64,000 nt of DNA from Bradyrhizobium sp. 1(2017) (GTDB taxonomy: Bacteria; Pseudomonadota; Alphaproteobacteria; Rhizobiales; Xanthobacteraceae): contig NZ_CP050022.2 of the NCBI RefSeq assembly GCF_011602485.2, positions 4,112,001 through 4,176,000 of the forward strand, given 5' to 3'. The notes below the pieces were generated by a model that saw only the letters and a list, made by a program, of their open reading frames with translations, was not told the origin of the DNA and did no database searches. Position numbers and translations under genes: made by a program. Below, in pieces: positions 26,253 through 35,227 of this stretch. Within the stretch, counting starts at the first letter, position 1. Every line of letters begins with the position of its first letter.

Positions 26253-27915
26253 CGTCACCTCCGAGATAGGCGGCGACGACTTTTGGATCGGCCAAAACCT
26301 CGTCCGGAGCACCGCGCGCGATCACGCTGCCGGCGTTCATGACGATGCAATGCCCGCACAACGCGCGGATGGCATCCATGACATGCTCGACCATGATGAT
26401 GGTGAGGCCGCGCTCGCGCAGCTTTGCGATCAGCGCGATGCCGGCCTCGAGCTCGCTTGGATTGAGGCCCGCCAACCATTCGTCGAGCAGCACGAGGCGC
26501 GGCTGCAGCGCCAGCGCGCGGGCAAGCTCGAGACGCTTCTGATCGATATAGGTCAAGTCGCCCGCTTGCGCTTCGTGCATGGTGCCGAGCCCGACCAGGT
26601 CCAGCAGTTCGCTTGCCGTTGCATCCGAGCCGTTCGACGTGGAGAACAGCCGTGCCGCCGCGACGTTCTCGGCGACGGTGAGGTCCGGCATCACGCGCAC
26701 CAGCTGGAAGGTGCGGGCAAGGCCCAGGCGCGCGATCTGGTGTGCTCGCAGGCCATTGAGGACGGTGCCACTGAACCGGATCGTGCCCGATGACGGCTTC
26801 AAGGCGCCGGACAGCGTATTGAGAAGCGTGGTCTTGCCGGAGCCGTTCGGGCCGATGACGCCGACGATCTCGCCGGGGGCGACCTGGAAGCTGACGCTAT
26901 CGACGGCGCGCAACCCGCTGAACGACTTGCTGACGCCGTCGACCGCCAGCAACGGTGTATCCATGGTGCGGGCGGACGCCGCCGCGGGGCCGCCTGCCGG
27001 AACACGCCAGCGCCCGCCCCCGAACAGTCCGATCACCCCGTTCGGCAGCACCATGACGATGAGCACGAAGATGAGGCCGAGCACGATGCTGAAATGATTG
27101 GGCAGCGTCGCGGTCAGAACCTCGAACAGCAGGACCAGCGGGATGACACCCAGCACGGGACCGAACAGCGAGCCTGCGCCGCCCAGCAAGGCCATGATGA
27201 CGACCTGGAACGAAATGGTCGGATTGAACGCGATGGCCGGATCGATATAGGTCCAGCGCGGCGCCATCACCGCGCCGGTCATCGCCATGAATGTCGCGCT
27301 CAGGATGAACACGCCGAGCTTGACCCGCGTCGCATCGATGCCGGAATGGCTGGCCGCGGTCTCGTCTGCGCCGATGGCGCGCAAGGCAAGCCCATAGCGC
27401 GAGCGCCCGAGCAGCCAGCCGACCAGGAAGACGAGCGCCGTCAGGCCAAGCAACTGCCAGTAGAGAATGTCCTGCGTCACGGCGCTGAAGAGGTAGCGGC
27501 CGACCGATTTGTGGATGTTGACCTCGTACCAGATCACAAGTTGCCGGATCAGCTCGGCAAGCCCGAAGGAGAAGATCACGAAATAGATGCCCGATAGCCG
27601 CAGCGTCGAGAGGCCGGTGATTGCGGCGGTCAGGGCGCCTATTCCCGCCGCGGCCAGCAGCACGATGGGCCAGGGCATGGTCTCGCCCAGCGCTGCGGCG
27701 GTGTAGGCGCCAAGGCCGAAGAAGGCGACGGTCGCAAGCGAGATGTAGCGGGTGGGACCTGAGAACATCGCCCAGGCCGTCGCCAGAATGGTGAAGTAGA
27801 GGACGCTGATGCCGAGCGCGAGATAATAGCCGTTGGCGTACAGCGGATAGGTGATAACCGCTGCAGCCACGGCAAGGCCGGCACCCCACAGCAATGTCCG
27901 GACGAGCGGCGTCAT
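26245..27915 (-). CDS. Fused LivM permease / LivG ATPase of a Liv-type ABC transporter
   Basis: 556-aa fusion. Residues 1-~310 are the LivM permease with about nine spans (YLALGISVLYFTILATAWAMFSGPTRYISLATVAFFGLGAYTAA is typical). From Met318 (MDTPLLAVDGVSKSF) a LivG ATPase follows: Walker A GPNGSGKT, Walker B LVLLDEWLAGLNPSE, H-loop IMVEHVMDAI. The signature is degenerate (LTYIDQKR in place of an LSGGQ/LSYGQ-type motif). Internal ATG 26962-26964 could give a free LivG as well. ATG 27913-27915 overlaps livH by 4 bases. LivF supplies the canonical ATP site partner. Confidence 0.9.
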   Translation of the reverse strand: MTPLVRTLLWGAGLAVAAAVITYPLYANGYYLALGISVLYFTILATAWAMFSGPTRYISLATVAFFGLGAYTAAALGETMPWPIVLLAAAGIGALTAAITGLSTLRLSGIYFVIFSFGLAELIRQLVIWYEVNIHKSVGRYLFSAVTQDILYWQLLGLTALVFLVGWLLGRSRYGLALRAIGADETAASHSGIDATRVKLGVFILSATFMAMTGAVMAPRWTYIDPAIAFNPTISFQVVIMALLGGAGSLFGPVLGVIPLVLLFEVLTATLPNHFSIVLGLIFVLIVMVLPNGVIGLFGGGRWRVPAGGPAAASARTMDTPLLAVDGVSKSFSGLRAVDSVSFQVAPGEIVGVIGPNGSGKTTLLNTLSGALKPSSGTIRFSGTVLNGLRAHQIARLGLARTFQLVRVMPDLTVAENVAAARLFSTSNGSDATASELLDLVGLGTMHEAQAGDLTYIDQKRLELARALALQPRLVLLDEWLAGLNPSELEAGIALIAKLRERGLTIIMVEHVMDAIRALCGHCIVMNAGSVIARGAPDEVLADPKVVAAYLGGDDA

Positions 27916-28787
27916 GACGTGGCTCTCCCGAACAGACCGGTCGGCTTGATCAGGAGCACGCCGAGAAACAGCGCGTAGGTGGCCGCCAGCGTCAGGCCCG
28001 GGTCGACCAGCCGCGCCACCGCTGTTTCGACCACACCGAGCAGCAGTCCCGCGACCAGCGCGCCCATCACGTTGCCGACGCCGCCCATGATGACAACGAC
28101 CAGCGCCTTCATGGTGAAGACCACGCCCATGGCGGCATTGAAAGTTAGAAACATGCTGACCAGCACGCCGCCGACGGCGACGAGGCCGCCGCCGAATGCG
28201 AAGGCCAGCCCCGACAGCGCTGCGACGTCGATCCCCACGAGGCGCGCGGCATTCGCATCCACTGCGATGGCGCGGACGGCGGTCCCGATCCGGGTGCGGG
28301 TGAGGGCAAGATACACGGCGCCGCCGACCAGTGCCGCGAACAGCAGCGCGACCAGGCGATTGACCGCAAGCGTCGAGCCCATGATCGTCAGTGGAATGGA
28401 GAGATAGCTGTAACTGTAATACTGGCCGCCGAAGGCGACCAGCATGGCGCCCTGGATCACGAACAAGACGCCGAAAGTGACGAGGATGCTGTCGATCTCC
28501 TGCGCGCCTCTGTCCTTGCCCCGCCGCATCAGTCGCTCGAGCAGGAAGCGGTAGAGCAGCCAGTTCAGCACCATCGCGACGGGGACGGCCAATAGCAGCG
28601 CAGCCAGCGGGCTGAGGCCGAGACCGCTGTAGAGCGAGAACGCGCCGAAGGCGGCGGCGACCAGCGACTCCCCATAGGAGAGGTTCATGATGCGCGCCAC
28701 GCCATATTGCAGCGTCAGCCCAAGCGCGATCAGCGCGTACATGCCGCCAAGCACGAGGCCCGGCAGGACGATGTCGACAACCAGCAT
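27912..28787 (-). CDS. livH: Liv-type ABC transporter permease, LivH
   Basis: 291-aa inner-membrane permease with about eight spans. Family signatures are GLVLGGMYALIALGLTLQYGVARIMNLSYGE at the N-terminus, AVRAIAVDANAARLVGID, and VIMGGVGNVMGALVAGLLLGVVE, the coupling loop. Overlaps the fused livM-livG gene by 4 bases. Located 59 bases after the binding-protein gene. Confidence 0.92.
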   Translation of the reverse strand: MLVVDIVLPGLVLGGMYALIALGLTLQYGVARIMNLSYGESLVAAAFGAFSLYSGLGLSPLAALLLAVPVAMVLNWLLYRFLLERLMRRGKDRGAQEIDSILVTFGVLFVIQGAMLVAFGGQYYSYSYLSIPLTIMGSTLAVNRLVALLFAALVGGAVYLALTRTRIGTAVRAIAVDANAARLVGIDVAALSGLAFAFGGGLVAVGGVLVSMFLTFNAAMGVVFTMKALVVVIMGGVGNVMGALVAGLLLGVVETAVARLVDPGLTLAATYALFLGVLLIKPTGLFGRATS

Positions 28788-28846
28788 GAAACAGGGTTCC
28801 TAGTGGACGGCGGCAGGCCGCGCAGCGCGCGGCCCGCCCGCCAGCC

Positions 28847-30067
28847 TTACTGCCACTGCGCCTTCGGCACGACCGGCGCACGCGCGCCCGGAAGCGAGGC
28901 GGGCGCGAGGGCGTAGAATTCGCCGTTCTGCCACTGGCCGACGCTCCAGACCTCCTGGAGCAGACCGTCCTTCAGCTTGACCTTGCCGATGATGGTGTCG
29001 AACGTTCCTGCGCGGATCTCGGCCGCGACTGCGGCGCGATCGAGCTTGCCGACCTTCTCGATCGCCTGCTGGAGCACCTGGAGGCTCGCATAGGTGATCG
29101 AGCTTGCCCAGCGATCAGGCTCCTTGCCGGTCGCGGCCTTGTGGCGCGCGAGATAGTCCTTCAGCTGCGGCGAGTCCGCGTTCCAGCCGCCGATCCCCAT
29201 CACGCCGTCGCTGTTGGCGGCGAACTTGCCCTTGTACAGCGGGAAGGCGGTACCGACGCCGACATAGAAGACCTTCGGGTTGAACTTGAGCAGTTGCGCC
29301 TGCTCGGTCAGCGCGATCGTATCCGGCGGATAGCTGAAGGCGACGAACGCGTCCGGATTGGACGCGATGGCGTCCTTCAACAGGGGCTGAAGATCCTGTG
29401 TCCCCATCGGATAGGTCTTGTCGTAGGCGAGCTTGAAGCCGTGCTTCTTGAAGGCTTCGCGGCCCGCGGCGGACAACTCGATGCCGAACTGATCGGCGAT
29501 GCTGACCATCGCGATGTTGGGCCCGATCTTGCCGTCGCTCTTCAATTTGCCGAGCAGATCGGCGAGCGCCTCGGAGATCTGCGCGGAGGTGCCGAGCCAG
29601 AAGGTCGCGTTCGACCAGCGCTTGGCCAACTCCGGGGCCTTGTCGGTCACCGACGTGACCGCGAGGTGGGGGTAGCCGAGACGGTTCAGCGTCGGGCCGA
29701 CCGCGAGATTGAGGCCCGTGCTCCAGGGCGGAAGAATGAAATCGACCTTGTCCTGGTTGGCGAGGCGCTCGATCGCCTTGACGGCTTCCTCAGAGCTGCT
29801 GCGGTCGTCGTATTCGACCACTTCGATCGGCAGTTTCTTGTCGCCGACCTTGATGCCGCCGGCCGCGTTCACGTCCTTCACCCACAGCTCGTAATTGGGC
29901 AGGGTCGTGATGCCGGCACCACCGGCATAGGGGCCGGTCTTGGAGATGGCATAGCCGATCCGGATCTTCTCCTGTGCATCGGCTGTGGACGCGAAGGTCC
30001 CCAGCGCCGCGGCGAAAGCCGCAAGGCCAGTGACGCGCAGCAACGTTCGACGGTTCGCCGAAAACAT
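28847..30067 (-). CDS. livK: Liv-type ABC transporter substrate-binding protein
   Basis: 406-aa type I periplasmic binding protein. The N-terminus has a twin-arginine-like pattern (NRRTLLRVTG) and a hydrophobic stretch ending STADAQ, so it may use Tat or Sec export. Mature start KIRIGYAISKTGPYAGGAG is the family hallmark. First gene of the operon livK-livH-livMG-livF-aldehyde dehydrogenase. Paralogues in rhizobia bind amino acids, amides or aromatic acids; the ligand is unknown here. Confidence 0.92.
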   Translation of the reverse strand: MFSANRRTLLRVTGLAAFAAALGTFASTADAQEKIRIGYAISKTGPYAGGAGITTLPNYELWVKDVNAAGGIKVGDKKLPIEVVEYDDRSSSEEAVKAIERLANQDKVDFILPPWSTGLNLAVGPTLNRLGYPHLAVTSVTDKAPELAKRWSNATFWLGTSAQISEALADLLGKLKSDGKIGPNIAMVSIADQFGIELSAAGREAFKKHGFKLAYDKTYPMGTQDLQPLLKDAIASNPDAFVAFSYPPDTIALTEQAQLLKFNPKVFYVGVGTAFPLYKGKFAANSDGVMGIGGWNADSPQLKDYLARHKAATGKEPDRWASSITYASLQVLQQAIEKVGKLDRAAVAAEIRAGTFDTIIGKVKLKDGLLQEVWSVGQWQNGEFYALAPASLPGARAPVVPKAQWQ

Positions 30068-30216
30068 GTCGATCCTCCCTCGTTTTCACTCGCGCGGTTG
30101 TCCGCAACGATGTGAGTGTCGTTTCCTCATGGTCCCGATTTCTCTTCGGCGCGGCTTCGATGGCCGGCTGCGATCGGGGACTTGACCTAGCAAGCACCGC
30201 AAGGTTTGTTCGCACA

Positions 30217-31194
30217 ATGGACAAATCCGGTGAAAGATTGGACGTTTCTGGTCAGGGCTGGGAAGTGCGTCGAGGCGTCGCGGGGGTCAATCCGGTGCTG
30301 GGTCCCATAGCGGGGGGCGCCGCACCCGTCGGAGCCGAGCTGATCGGATCGCACTACGTGGCGCGGCGCTGGACGCTGACGTCAAGGTCGTCCCGACCCT
30401 TCATCCATTTGCTTTGCCTGCACGGCGGCGCCGCCGAGATCGGCCGGGCCGGCAAGTCGATGACATTGGCGGGACCCGCCATCGCCTGGCTGCCGGCCGG
30501 ATCGGCCGAATATCTGGAGGTGTCGGCAGGAGCCATCGCCGAGCTGCTGCATCTGCGCACGGGCGTGTGGCATCGATACCTGCCGCCGTCGGCCGAGCCT
30601 GCGTACCTCGCACTCGAAGGCGCCGGCGGTATCATGGCGCTGCCGGTCGAGACCGATCTCGTCACGACCATGGCCCGTTCGATCGCGGCGATCGCGGATG
30701 AGATCGCAGCGCCCACGCGCAGTGGCGCAGCATCGATCATGTCGGCCGAGCTGACGCTGTGCGTCCTGCGCTTCTGGCGGCTGTTCTCCGGCGACAGTGA
30801 CCGGGACGAGGAGGGCACCAGCACCGAGATCCTGAGCCGCTTCCGCAGGCTGCTCGAGGAGCGCTATCAGCAGCACCTGCGCGTCAGCGATTACGCCGGC
30901 CTCCTCGGCATGACGCCGGACCGCCTGCACGCCCTCTGCAGCCGCGAGCTGAAGCGTTCGCCGAGCGAGCTGATCCAGCAGCGCGTCGTCAAGGAAGCCG
31001 CGACCCGGCTGGAGGCCGGCACCGTCGCCGTCAAGCAGATCGCGTTCGCGCTCGGCTTCAAGGACACCGCCTATTTCAGCCGGTTCTTCCGCAAGCACAC
31101 CGGCGAGGCACCGGGCGCATGGCGCCGACGCATCGCAGCGCGCGAGCGAGCCGGACGATCGAGACCGACGCTGAATTTTGCCGACTGGCCGTAA
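30217..31194 (+). CDS. AraC-family transcriptional regulator
   Basis: 325 aa from ATG 30217 (MDKSGERLDVSG); the open frame begins at 30112 but that part is unlike the family. N-terminal sensing domain to about residue 200, then the AraC DNA-binding region: HLRVSDYAGLLGMTPDRLHALCSRELKRSPSELIQQRVVKEA and VAVKQIAFALGFKDTAYFSRFFRKHTGEAPGAWR. Divergent from the livK operon across 149 bases, so it likely controls the importer and aldehyde dehydrogenase. It ends 16 bases from the convergent lysR stop. Confidence 0.88.
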   Translation: MDKSGERLDVSGQGWEVRRGVAGVNPVLGPIAGGAAPVGAELIGSHYVARRWTLTSRSSRPFIHLLCLHGGAAEIGRAGKSMTLAGPAIAWLPAGSAEYLEVSAGAIAELLHLRTGVWHRYLPPSAEPAYLALEGAGGIMALPVETDLVTTMARSIAAIADEIAAPTRSGAASIMSAELTLCVLRFWRLFSGDSDRDEEGTSTEILSRFRRLLEERYQQHLRVSDYAGLLGMTPDRLHALCSRELKRSPSELIQQRVVKEAATRLEAGTVAVKQIAFALGFKDTAYFSRFFRKHTGEAPGAWRRRIAARERAGRSRPTLNFADWP

Positions 31195-31210
31195 GCGCCC
31201 GCCCGCACAG

Positions 31211-32197
31211 CTAGCCTCCGCGCCGGATGTCCTCGGTCGCGCGTCTGAGGATGTCGTGGAGCCAGTTGTGTGCTGGCTCGCCCTCGATCCGTTCGTGCCA
31301 CAACAGCCGGACCTCGACCGGGGTCGTGGCGTAGGGCAGCTCGTAAGCCGTGACGGCATGCGCGCGTTGGAACGCCCGCGCCAATGGACGGGGAACGATG
31401 GCCGCGAGTTCGGAGTCCGCGAGCAGGGCGGGCAGGGCCAGGAAATGCGGCAGCGAGACCGCTATGCGCGGCGGCCGGTCGCTTTCGGACAGGGCACGTT
31501 CGAGCGCGGCGCGGTCGTACATTTCCGATCGCCGGGCGAGTCCGCGCTCGGAGATGAAGCCGCCGATCGCTCCCTCCTGCTCGCCGCCGAAGGAGACGAC
31601 GACCAGAGGCATGCGCGCGAGCGCCGCGTTGTCGATCCGGCCAAGCTTGCGCTTGCCGCCCGCGATCAGCACGTCGTCATATTCGAACAGCAGCGAGGTG
31701 CGGAAGCGGCTTGGCGGATCCGAGAACACGCCGATGGCGACGTCGATGCGACCGAGGTCGATCTGTTCGGCGAGGTCGATCCGTGTCACGGGCTTGATGA
31801 TCAGGTCGATCGCCGGTGCCTCAAGTCTGAGGATCTTCAGGAGCGGTGTGGCCAGCACCATCGTGGTGAAGTCGTTGGCGGCGAGGGTGAACTGCCTGGT
31901 GGAGGCCGCCGGAACGAAGCGCGGCTGCTCGACCGCGGCCTCGAGCGATCGCAGGGCTTGCCGAACCTGCGGCGCCATCGTCAATGCGCGGGTCGTCGGC
32001 TGCATGCCGGTCGCCGTACGCACGAACAGATCGTCTTCCAGCATCTCGCGGAGCCGGGCGAGCGAATGGCTGACAGCAGATTGGCTGAGAGCCACCCTTT
32101 GGCTTGCCCGCAGCACGCTGCGTTCCTCCATCACGGCATCGAAGACCTTGAGCAAGTTCAGGTCGAGAGTCTTGAAGGAAACAGCCACGAGCAGCAC
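31211..32197 (-). CDS. LysR-family transcriptional regulator (PnbR-like by context)
   Basis: 328 aa, GTG start. The winged helix-turn-helix is LNLLKVFDAVMEERSVLRASQRVALSQSAVSHSLARLREMLEDDLFVRT, as in NodD/NahR-type members. The remaining ~230 residues are the periplasmic-fold ligand domain. It is divergent from the binding protein / nitroreductase / lyase operon, in the position a LysR activator of nitrobenzoate genes would take. In-frame GTG at residue 4 is another possible start. Confidence 0.88.
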   Translation of the reverse strand: MLLVAVSFKTLDLNLLKVFDAVMEERSVLRASQRVALSQSAVSHSLARLREMLEDDLFVRTATGMQPTTRALTMAPQVRQALRSLEAAVEQPRFVPAASTRQFTLAANDFTTMVLATPLLKILRLEAPAIDLIIKPVTRIDLAEQIDLGRIDVAIGVFSDPPSRFRTSLLFEYDDVLIAGGKRKLGRIDNAALARMPLVVVSFGGEQEGAIGGFISERGLARRSEMYDRAALERALSESDRPPRIAVSLPHFLALPALLADSELAAIVPRPLARAFQRAHAVTAYELPYATTPVEVRLLWHERIEGEPAHNWLHDILRRATEDIRRGG

Positions 32198-32412
32198 ACC
32201 GTCTCAAGGCGGATCGCGCGCCCGTTGCGTTACTGCGATCGCGTCCAGTTAAGGCCAACCACGCAGCCGACGCAACCGAGCAGGGCGCCCGGATCGCCCG
32301 GCCGTTCGCCTCACCAATCTGAAGGCGGTTCAGGATCACTCTGCAAGAGTTTCACTTCCGCAATCGCGCGATCCCGTCATGATCCCGGCGCCGGCTTTGG
32401 AGGAGACGGGCC

Positions 32413-33621
32413 ATGAAATCCTACGGAATGTCGATCGGAGTTTTCGGACTAGCACTGGCGCTGTTCGCGGCGCCGGCCATTGCGCAGGATGGTCAGGTGA
32501 AGCTCGGCGTCCTCACCGACATGTCTTCGCTGTATGCCGACAATGGTGGCCAGGGCTCCGTGGTCGCGGCGCAAATGGCCGTCGACGACTTCGGCGGTCA
32601 GGTGCTCGGACGCAGCATCCAGATCGTCGCGGGAGACCACCAGAACAAGGCCGATGTGGGAGGGACGATCGCCCGACGCTGGATCGAAAACGAAAACGTC
32701 GAGGTCATTCTCGACGTGCCGAATTCTGCGGTCGCGCTGGCGGTGCAGGGCATCACACGCGACAAGAAGAAGCTGTTCCTCGCCACCGGCGCCGCGACAT
32801 CGCGCCTGACTGGCGATGAATGCTCGCCGACCGGGATACACTGGACCTACGACACCTATGCGCTGTCGCAGGGAACGACGCGGGCGATGTCGCGCCTCGG
32901 CGCCAACTCCTGGTATTTCATCTCTGTCGACTATTCCCTCGGAGCCCAACTCGAGGCCGACAGCCGCAGCGTCATCAACGCCATGGGCGGCAGAGTGAGC
33001 GGCGCGGTGAAGCACCCGATCAACACACCGGATTTCTCGTCCTTTCTGCTGCAGGCGCAATCCTCGAAGGCGGACGTGATCGCGCTCGCCGATGCCGGCG
33101 GCGACTTCATCAACGCGGTCAAGCAGGCCGGCGAATTCGGCATCACGCAGCGACAGAAACTGGTCGCGCTGCTCGCCTTCATTGCGGACATCCACAGCCT
33201 CGGACTCCAGAGCGCCCAGGGCCTGATGCTGAGCTCGGCGTTCTACTGGGACCTGAACGATGACACGCGGGCCTGGTCGAAGCGCTTCATCGCCAAGACC
33301 CAAAAAGTGCCGACCATGATCCATGCCGGCACCTATGGCGCAGTGATGCACTATCTGAAGGCGGTTCAGGCCGCAGGCAAGCTGGATGGACCGACGGTCG
33401 CCGCCCGGATGCGCGACACGCCCGTGAACGACTTCATGACCAAAAATGGCCGGATCCGCGAGGACGGTCGGCTGGTCCGCGACATGTATCTGTTTCGCGT
33501 CAAGTCGCCCGAGCAGTCGAAGTACAAGTTCGACTATTACGAGCTGCTGGCAACGATCCCGGGCATCGAGGCTTTCCGGCCGATGGAGCGAGGCGGATGT
33601 CCGCTGGTGAAGCAGCCATGA
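32413..33621 (+). CDS. ABC transporter substrate-binding protein, LivK-like, orphan
   Basis: 402-aa type I binding protein with a Sec signal (MKSYGMSIGVFGLALALFAAPAIAQ, cleavage about residue 25). Mature part VKLGVLTDMSSLYADNGGQGSVVAAQMAVDDFGG is typical of members that bind aromatic acids. No permease or ATPase genes adjoin it; it must work with a transporter elsewhere, for example the Liv system at 25521-30067, or act as a sensor. It is followed directly by the nitroreductase gene, either with an overlap at 33597 or with an ATGA coupling at 33618-33621. Confidence 0.9.
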   Translation: MKSYGMSIGVFGLALALFAAPAIAQDGQVKLGVLTDMSSLYADNGGQGSVVAAQMAVDDFGGQVLGRSIQIVAGDHQNKADVGGTIARRWIENENVEVILDVPNSAVALAVQGITRDKKKLFLATGAATSRLTGDECSPTGIHWTYDTYALSQGTTRAMSRLGANSWYFISVDYSLGAQLEADSRSVINAMGGRVSGAVKHPINTPDFSSFLLQAQSSKADVIALADAGGDFINAVKQAGEFGITQRQKLVALLAFIADIHSLGLQSAQGLMLSSAFYWDLNDDTRAWSKRFIAKTQKVPTMIHAGTYGAVMHYLKAVQAAGKLDGPTVAARMRDTPVNDFMTKNGRIREDGRLVRDMYLFRVKSPEQSKYKFDYYELLATIPGIEAFRPMERGGCPLVKQP

Positions 33622-34361
33622 CCGGCGAGGGCGCGGCGACGCGCATCGACGAGATCATCGCGAGCCGCTTTGCGTGCCGCGACTTCTCAAGCGAACCGGT
33701 CGGGCGAGGGACCATCGAGCAGATTCTGCGCGTGGCGCGGTTTGCACCAAGCGGCGCCAATATCCAGCCCTGGCACGTCTACGTGCTGGCGGGCGAAGCC
33801 AAGGACCGGGTGTCGGCGGCGCTGGGCAAGGCGCACGACACCGCACGCAACCAGCATGCGTCGGAATACAGCTATTACGCCACCGACCTGCCCGAACCCT
33901 ATTTGCAACGGCGTCAGGAGTTCGGCCGCCTGTTTTACGGCTCGCTCGGGATCGCCCAGACCGACATCGAAGCGAGAGGCCGCCAGACCGGCAAGAATTA
34001 CGCGTTCTTCGGCGCGCCCGTCGGGCTGATCATCACCATCGATCGGCGGCTGGAGGTCGGTAGCTGGCTCGATCTCGGCATGTTCGTCCAGAACGTGCTG
34101 CTGGCCGCGGCAGGCCAGGGGCTTCAATCCTGTCCGCAGGAAACGTTCTCCAAATACCACCGGATCCTGCGTCCGCTGCTGGCGATCCCGGCGGAGCAAA
34201 TGGTCGTGTGCGGCATTTCGATTGGCCGGGCCAGGGATCACATCGCCGGCAGGCTGATGCCGCGCGCGGACGTCACGCAGTTCGCCTCGTTCGCGGGCTT
34301 CGAAGAACAAAGTGCAACCCAACTGGAAAGGACAACGCCATGGGAAGCCGAGACGATCTGA
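33597..34361 (+). CDS. pnbA: Nitroreductase family protein (4-nitrobenzoate reductase candidate)
   Basis: 254-aa flavin (FMN) nitroreductase. FMN-binding motifs are IIASRFACRDFSSEPV and RVARFAPSGANIQPWHVYV at the N-terminus, and GLQSCPQETFSKYHRILR near residue 180. The 4-nitrobenzoate reductase PnbA reduces the nitro group to hydroxylamine with NAD(P)H. The specific assignment rests on the gene next door, which encodes the enzyme for the following step. ATG 33597 has a GAGG-rich site in front; ATG 33618 overlaps the upstream stop and is an alternative. Confidence 0.78.
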   Translation: MSAGEAAMTGEGAATRIDEIIASRFACRDFSSEPVGRGTIEQILRVARFAPSGANIQPWHVYVLAGEAKDRVSAALGKAHDTARNQHASEYSYYATDLPEPYLQRRQEFGRLFYGSLGIAQTDIEARGRQTGKNYAFFGAPVGLIITIDRRLEVGSWLDLGMFVQNVLLAAAGQGLQSCPQETFSKYHRILRPLLAIPAEQMVVCGISIGRARDHIAGRLMPRADVTQFASFAGFEEQSATQLERTTPWEAETI

Positions 34362-34879
34362 TTGCGTGCAGCATTCCGTTTCTGCGCGAGGTCAAGGACA
34401 TGACGCCGGGCGCGGAGATGGAGCGGTGGCTCAACCAGACATACGGCGAGGGTAGCGAGCTCTACCAGGACCTGGCGCGCCTGATTAAGCTCGGGGTCGA
34501 GCAAGGCTGGGCCGCCAACCAGGAGGTCGAAGGTCCGAATTACCGGCGCAGCCGCATCCTGGAACCGGGGCCTGAAACGTTCCAGTTCAGCATCACGGCC
34601 GTCTACATGAACAGCACCGATCCACGCCGCTTCAAGGACGATGACGACCATGATGTGCTGCGCGGACAATATCACGGCCATCCCTATGGGGAGCTGAACC
34701 TGGTCGTGCCGCTGGACAAGGGCGCCGAGCTCAAGGGGCTGCAGGGCTGGCAGGGCCCCGGCTGGACCGCGCCCGATCCCGGCAGCCGTCACTATCCCGA
34801 AGTCCGCGGCGGCGCCGTCATCGCGCTGTTCTATTTGCCCGCCGGACGCATCTCCTACGACTTCGCGGCGCCGTCCTGA
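34340..34879 (+). CDS. pnbB: 4-hydroxylaminobenzoate lyase, PnbB/DUF4863 type
   Basis: 179 aa. I recognise the family from RRSRILEPGPETFQFSITAVYMNS and RGQYHGHPYGELNLVVPL, with a small cupin-like His-rich core. The enzyme converts 4-hydroxylaminobenzoate to protocatechuate and ammonia. The start is ATG 34340 with GGAAAGGA in front; it overlaps the nitroreductase by 22 bases, so the two are translationally coupled. The pair matches the known pnbA-pnbB order in Pseudomonas-type degraders. No ring-cleavage genes are in the window. Confidence 0.82.
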   Translation: MGSRDDLIACSIPFLREVKDMTPGAEMERWLNQTYGEGSELYQDLARLIKLGVEQGWAANQEVEGPNYRRSRILEPGPETFQFSITAVYMNSTDPRRFKDDDDHDVLRGQYHGHPYGELNLVVPLDKGAELKGLQGWQGPGWTAPDPGSRHYPEVRGGAVIALFYLPAGRISYDFAAPS

Positions 34880-34893
34880 TTGGCAACCCGTCG

Positions 34894-34956
34894 TCTCGGG
34901 TGGCTCCGTTCGCGGACCTTCACCCGAGATGAAGGCGGCCCGACCGAGGGGCCGCC
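34894..34956 (+). terminator. Tandem hairpins downstream of pnbB
   Basis: First stem TCTCGGGTG (34894-34902) with CACCCGAGA (34921-34929). Second stem GGCGGCCC (34934-34941) with GGGCCGCC (34949-34956), loop 7. They begin 15 bases after the pnbB stop. There is no U-tract, as is common in GC-rich rhizobia, so termination is probable but not certain. Confidence 0.45.
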
Positions 34957-35082
34957 CAGCTGGCCGTGAGTCGCGACAGCCGCGGCTCCGACGCGGACTG
35001 GCGGATACAGCTGGAGAGGGATTTCGACGGCCCAGACGACAAGCGGAGGCTCGCGCTCAGCCATATCCGTAATTCGCATAAG

Positions 35083-35109
35083 GTATATTATGGAATATAT
35101 TTATATACA
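35083..35109. promoter_or_regulatory. AT-rich palindrome, possible operator or promoter
   Basis: TATATT-ATGG-AATATA (35084-35099) is a perfect inverted repeat inside a larger GTATAT...ATATAC frame. The AT content is very unlike the surrounding sequence. No regulator gene adjoins the operon. Confidence 0.35.
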
Positions 35110-35204
35110 ATCAGATCAGATGTTTAGGGAGAATTCCTGTCACGGCGCCTTCGCTTTGACCCCGTCTTCGCTTTGCGCCTCGACCATTCCCCCGGCTGTC
35201 AGCG

Positions 35205-35227
35205 GCTACTGTGCATGGGGTTGTTTT
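35205..35227 (+). repeat. Dispersed 23-bp repeat, copy A
   Basis: Core includes CTGTGCATGGGGTTGTTTT. An identical 23-bp copy lies at 52552-52574 on the opposite strand. Flanks differ, so it is not a segmental duplication. Function unknown; the run of T could be the end of a small transcript. Confidence 0.7.
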
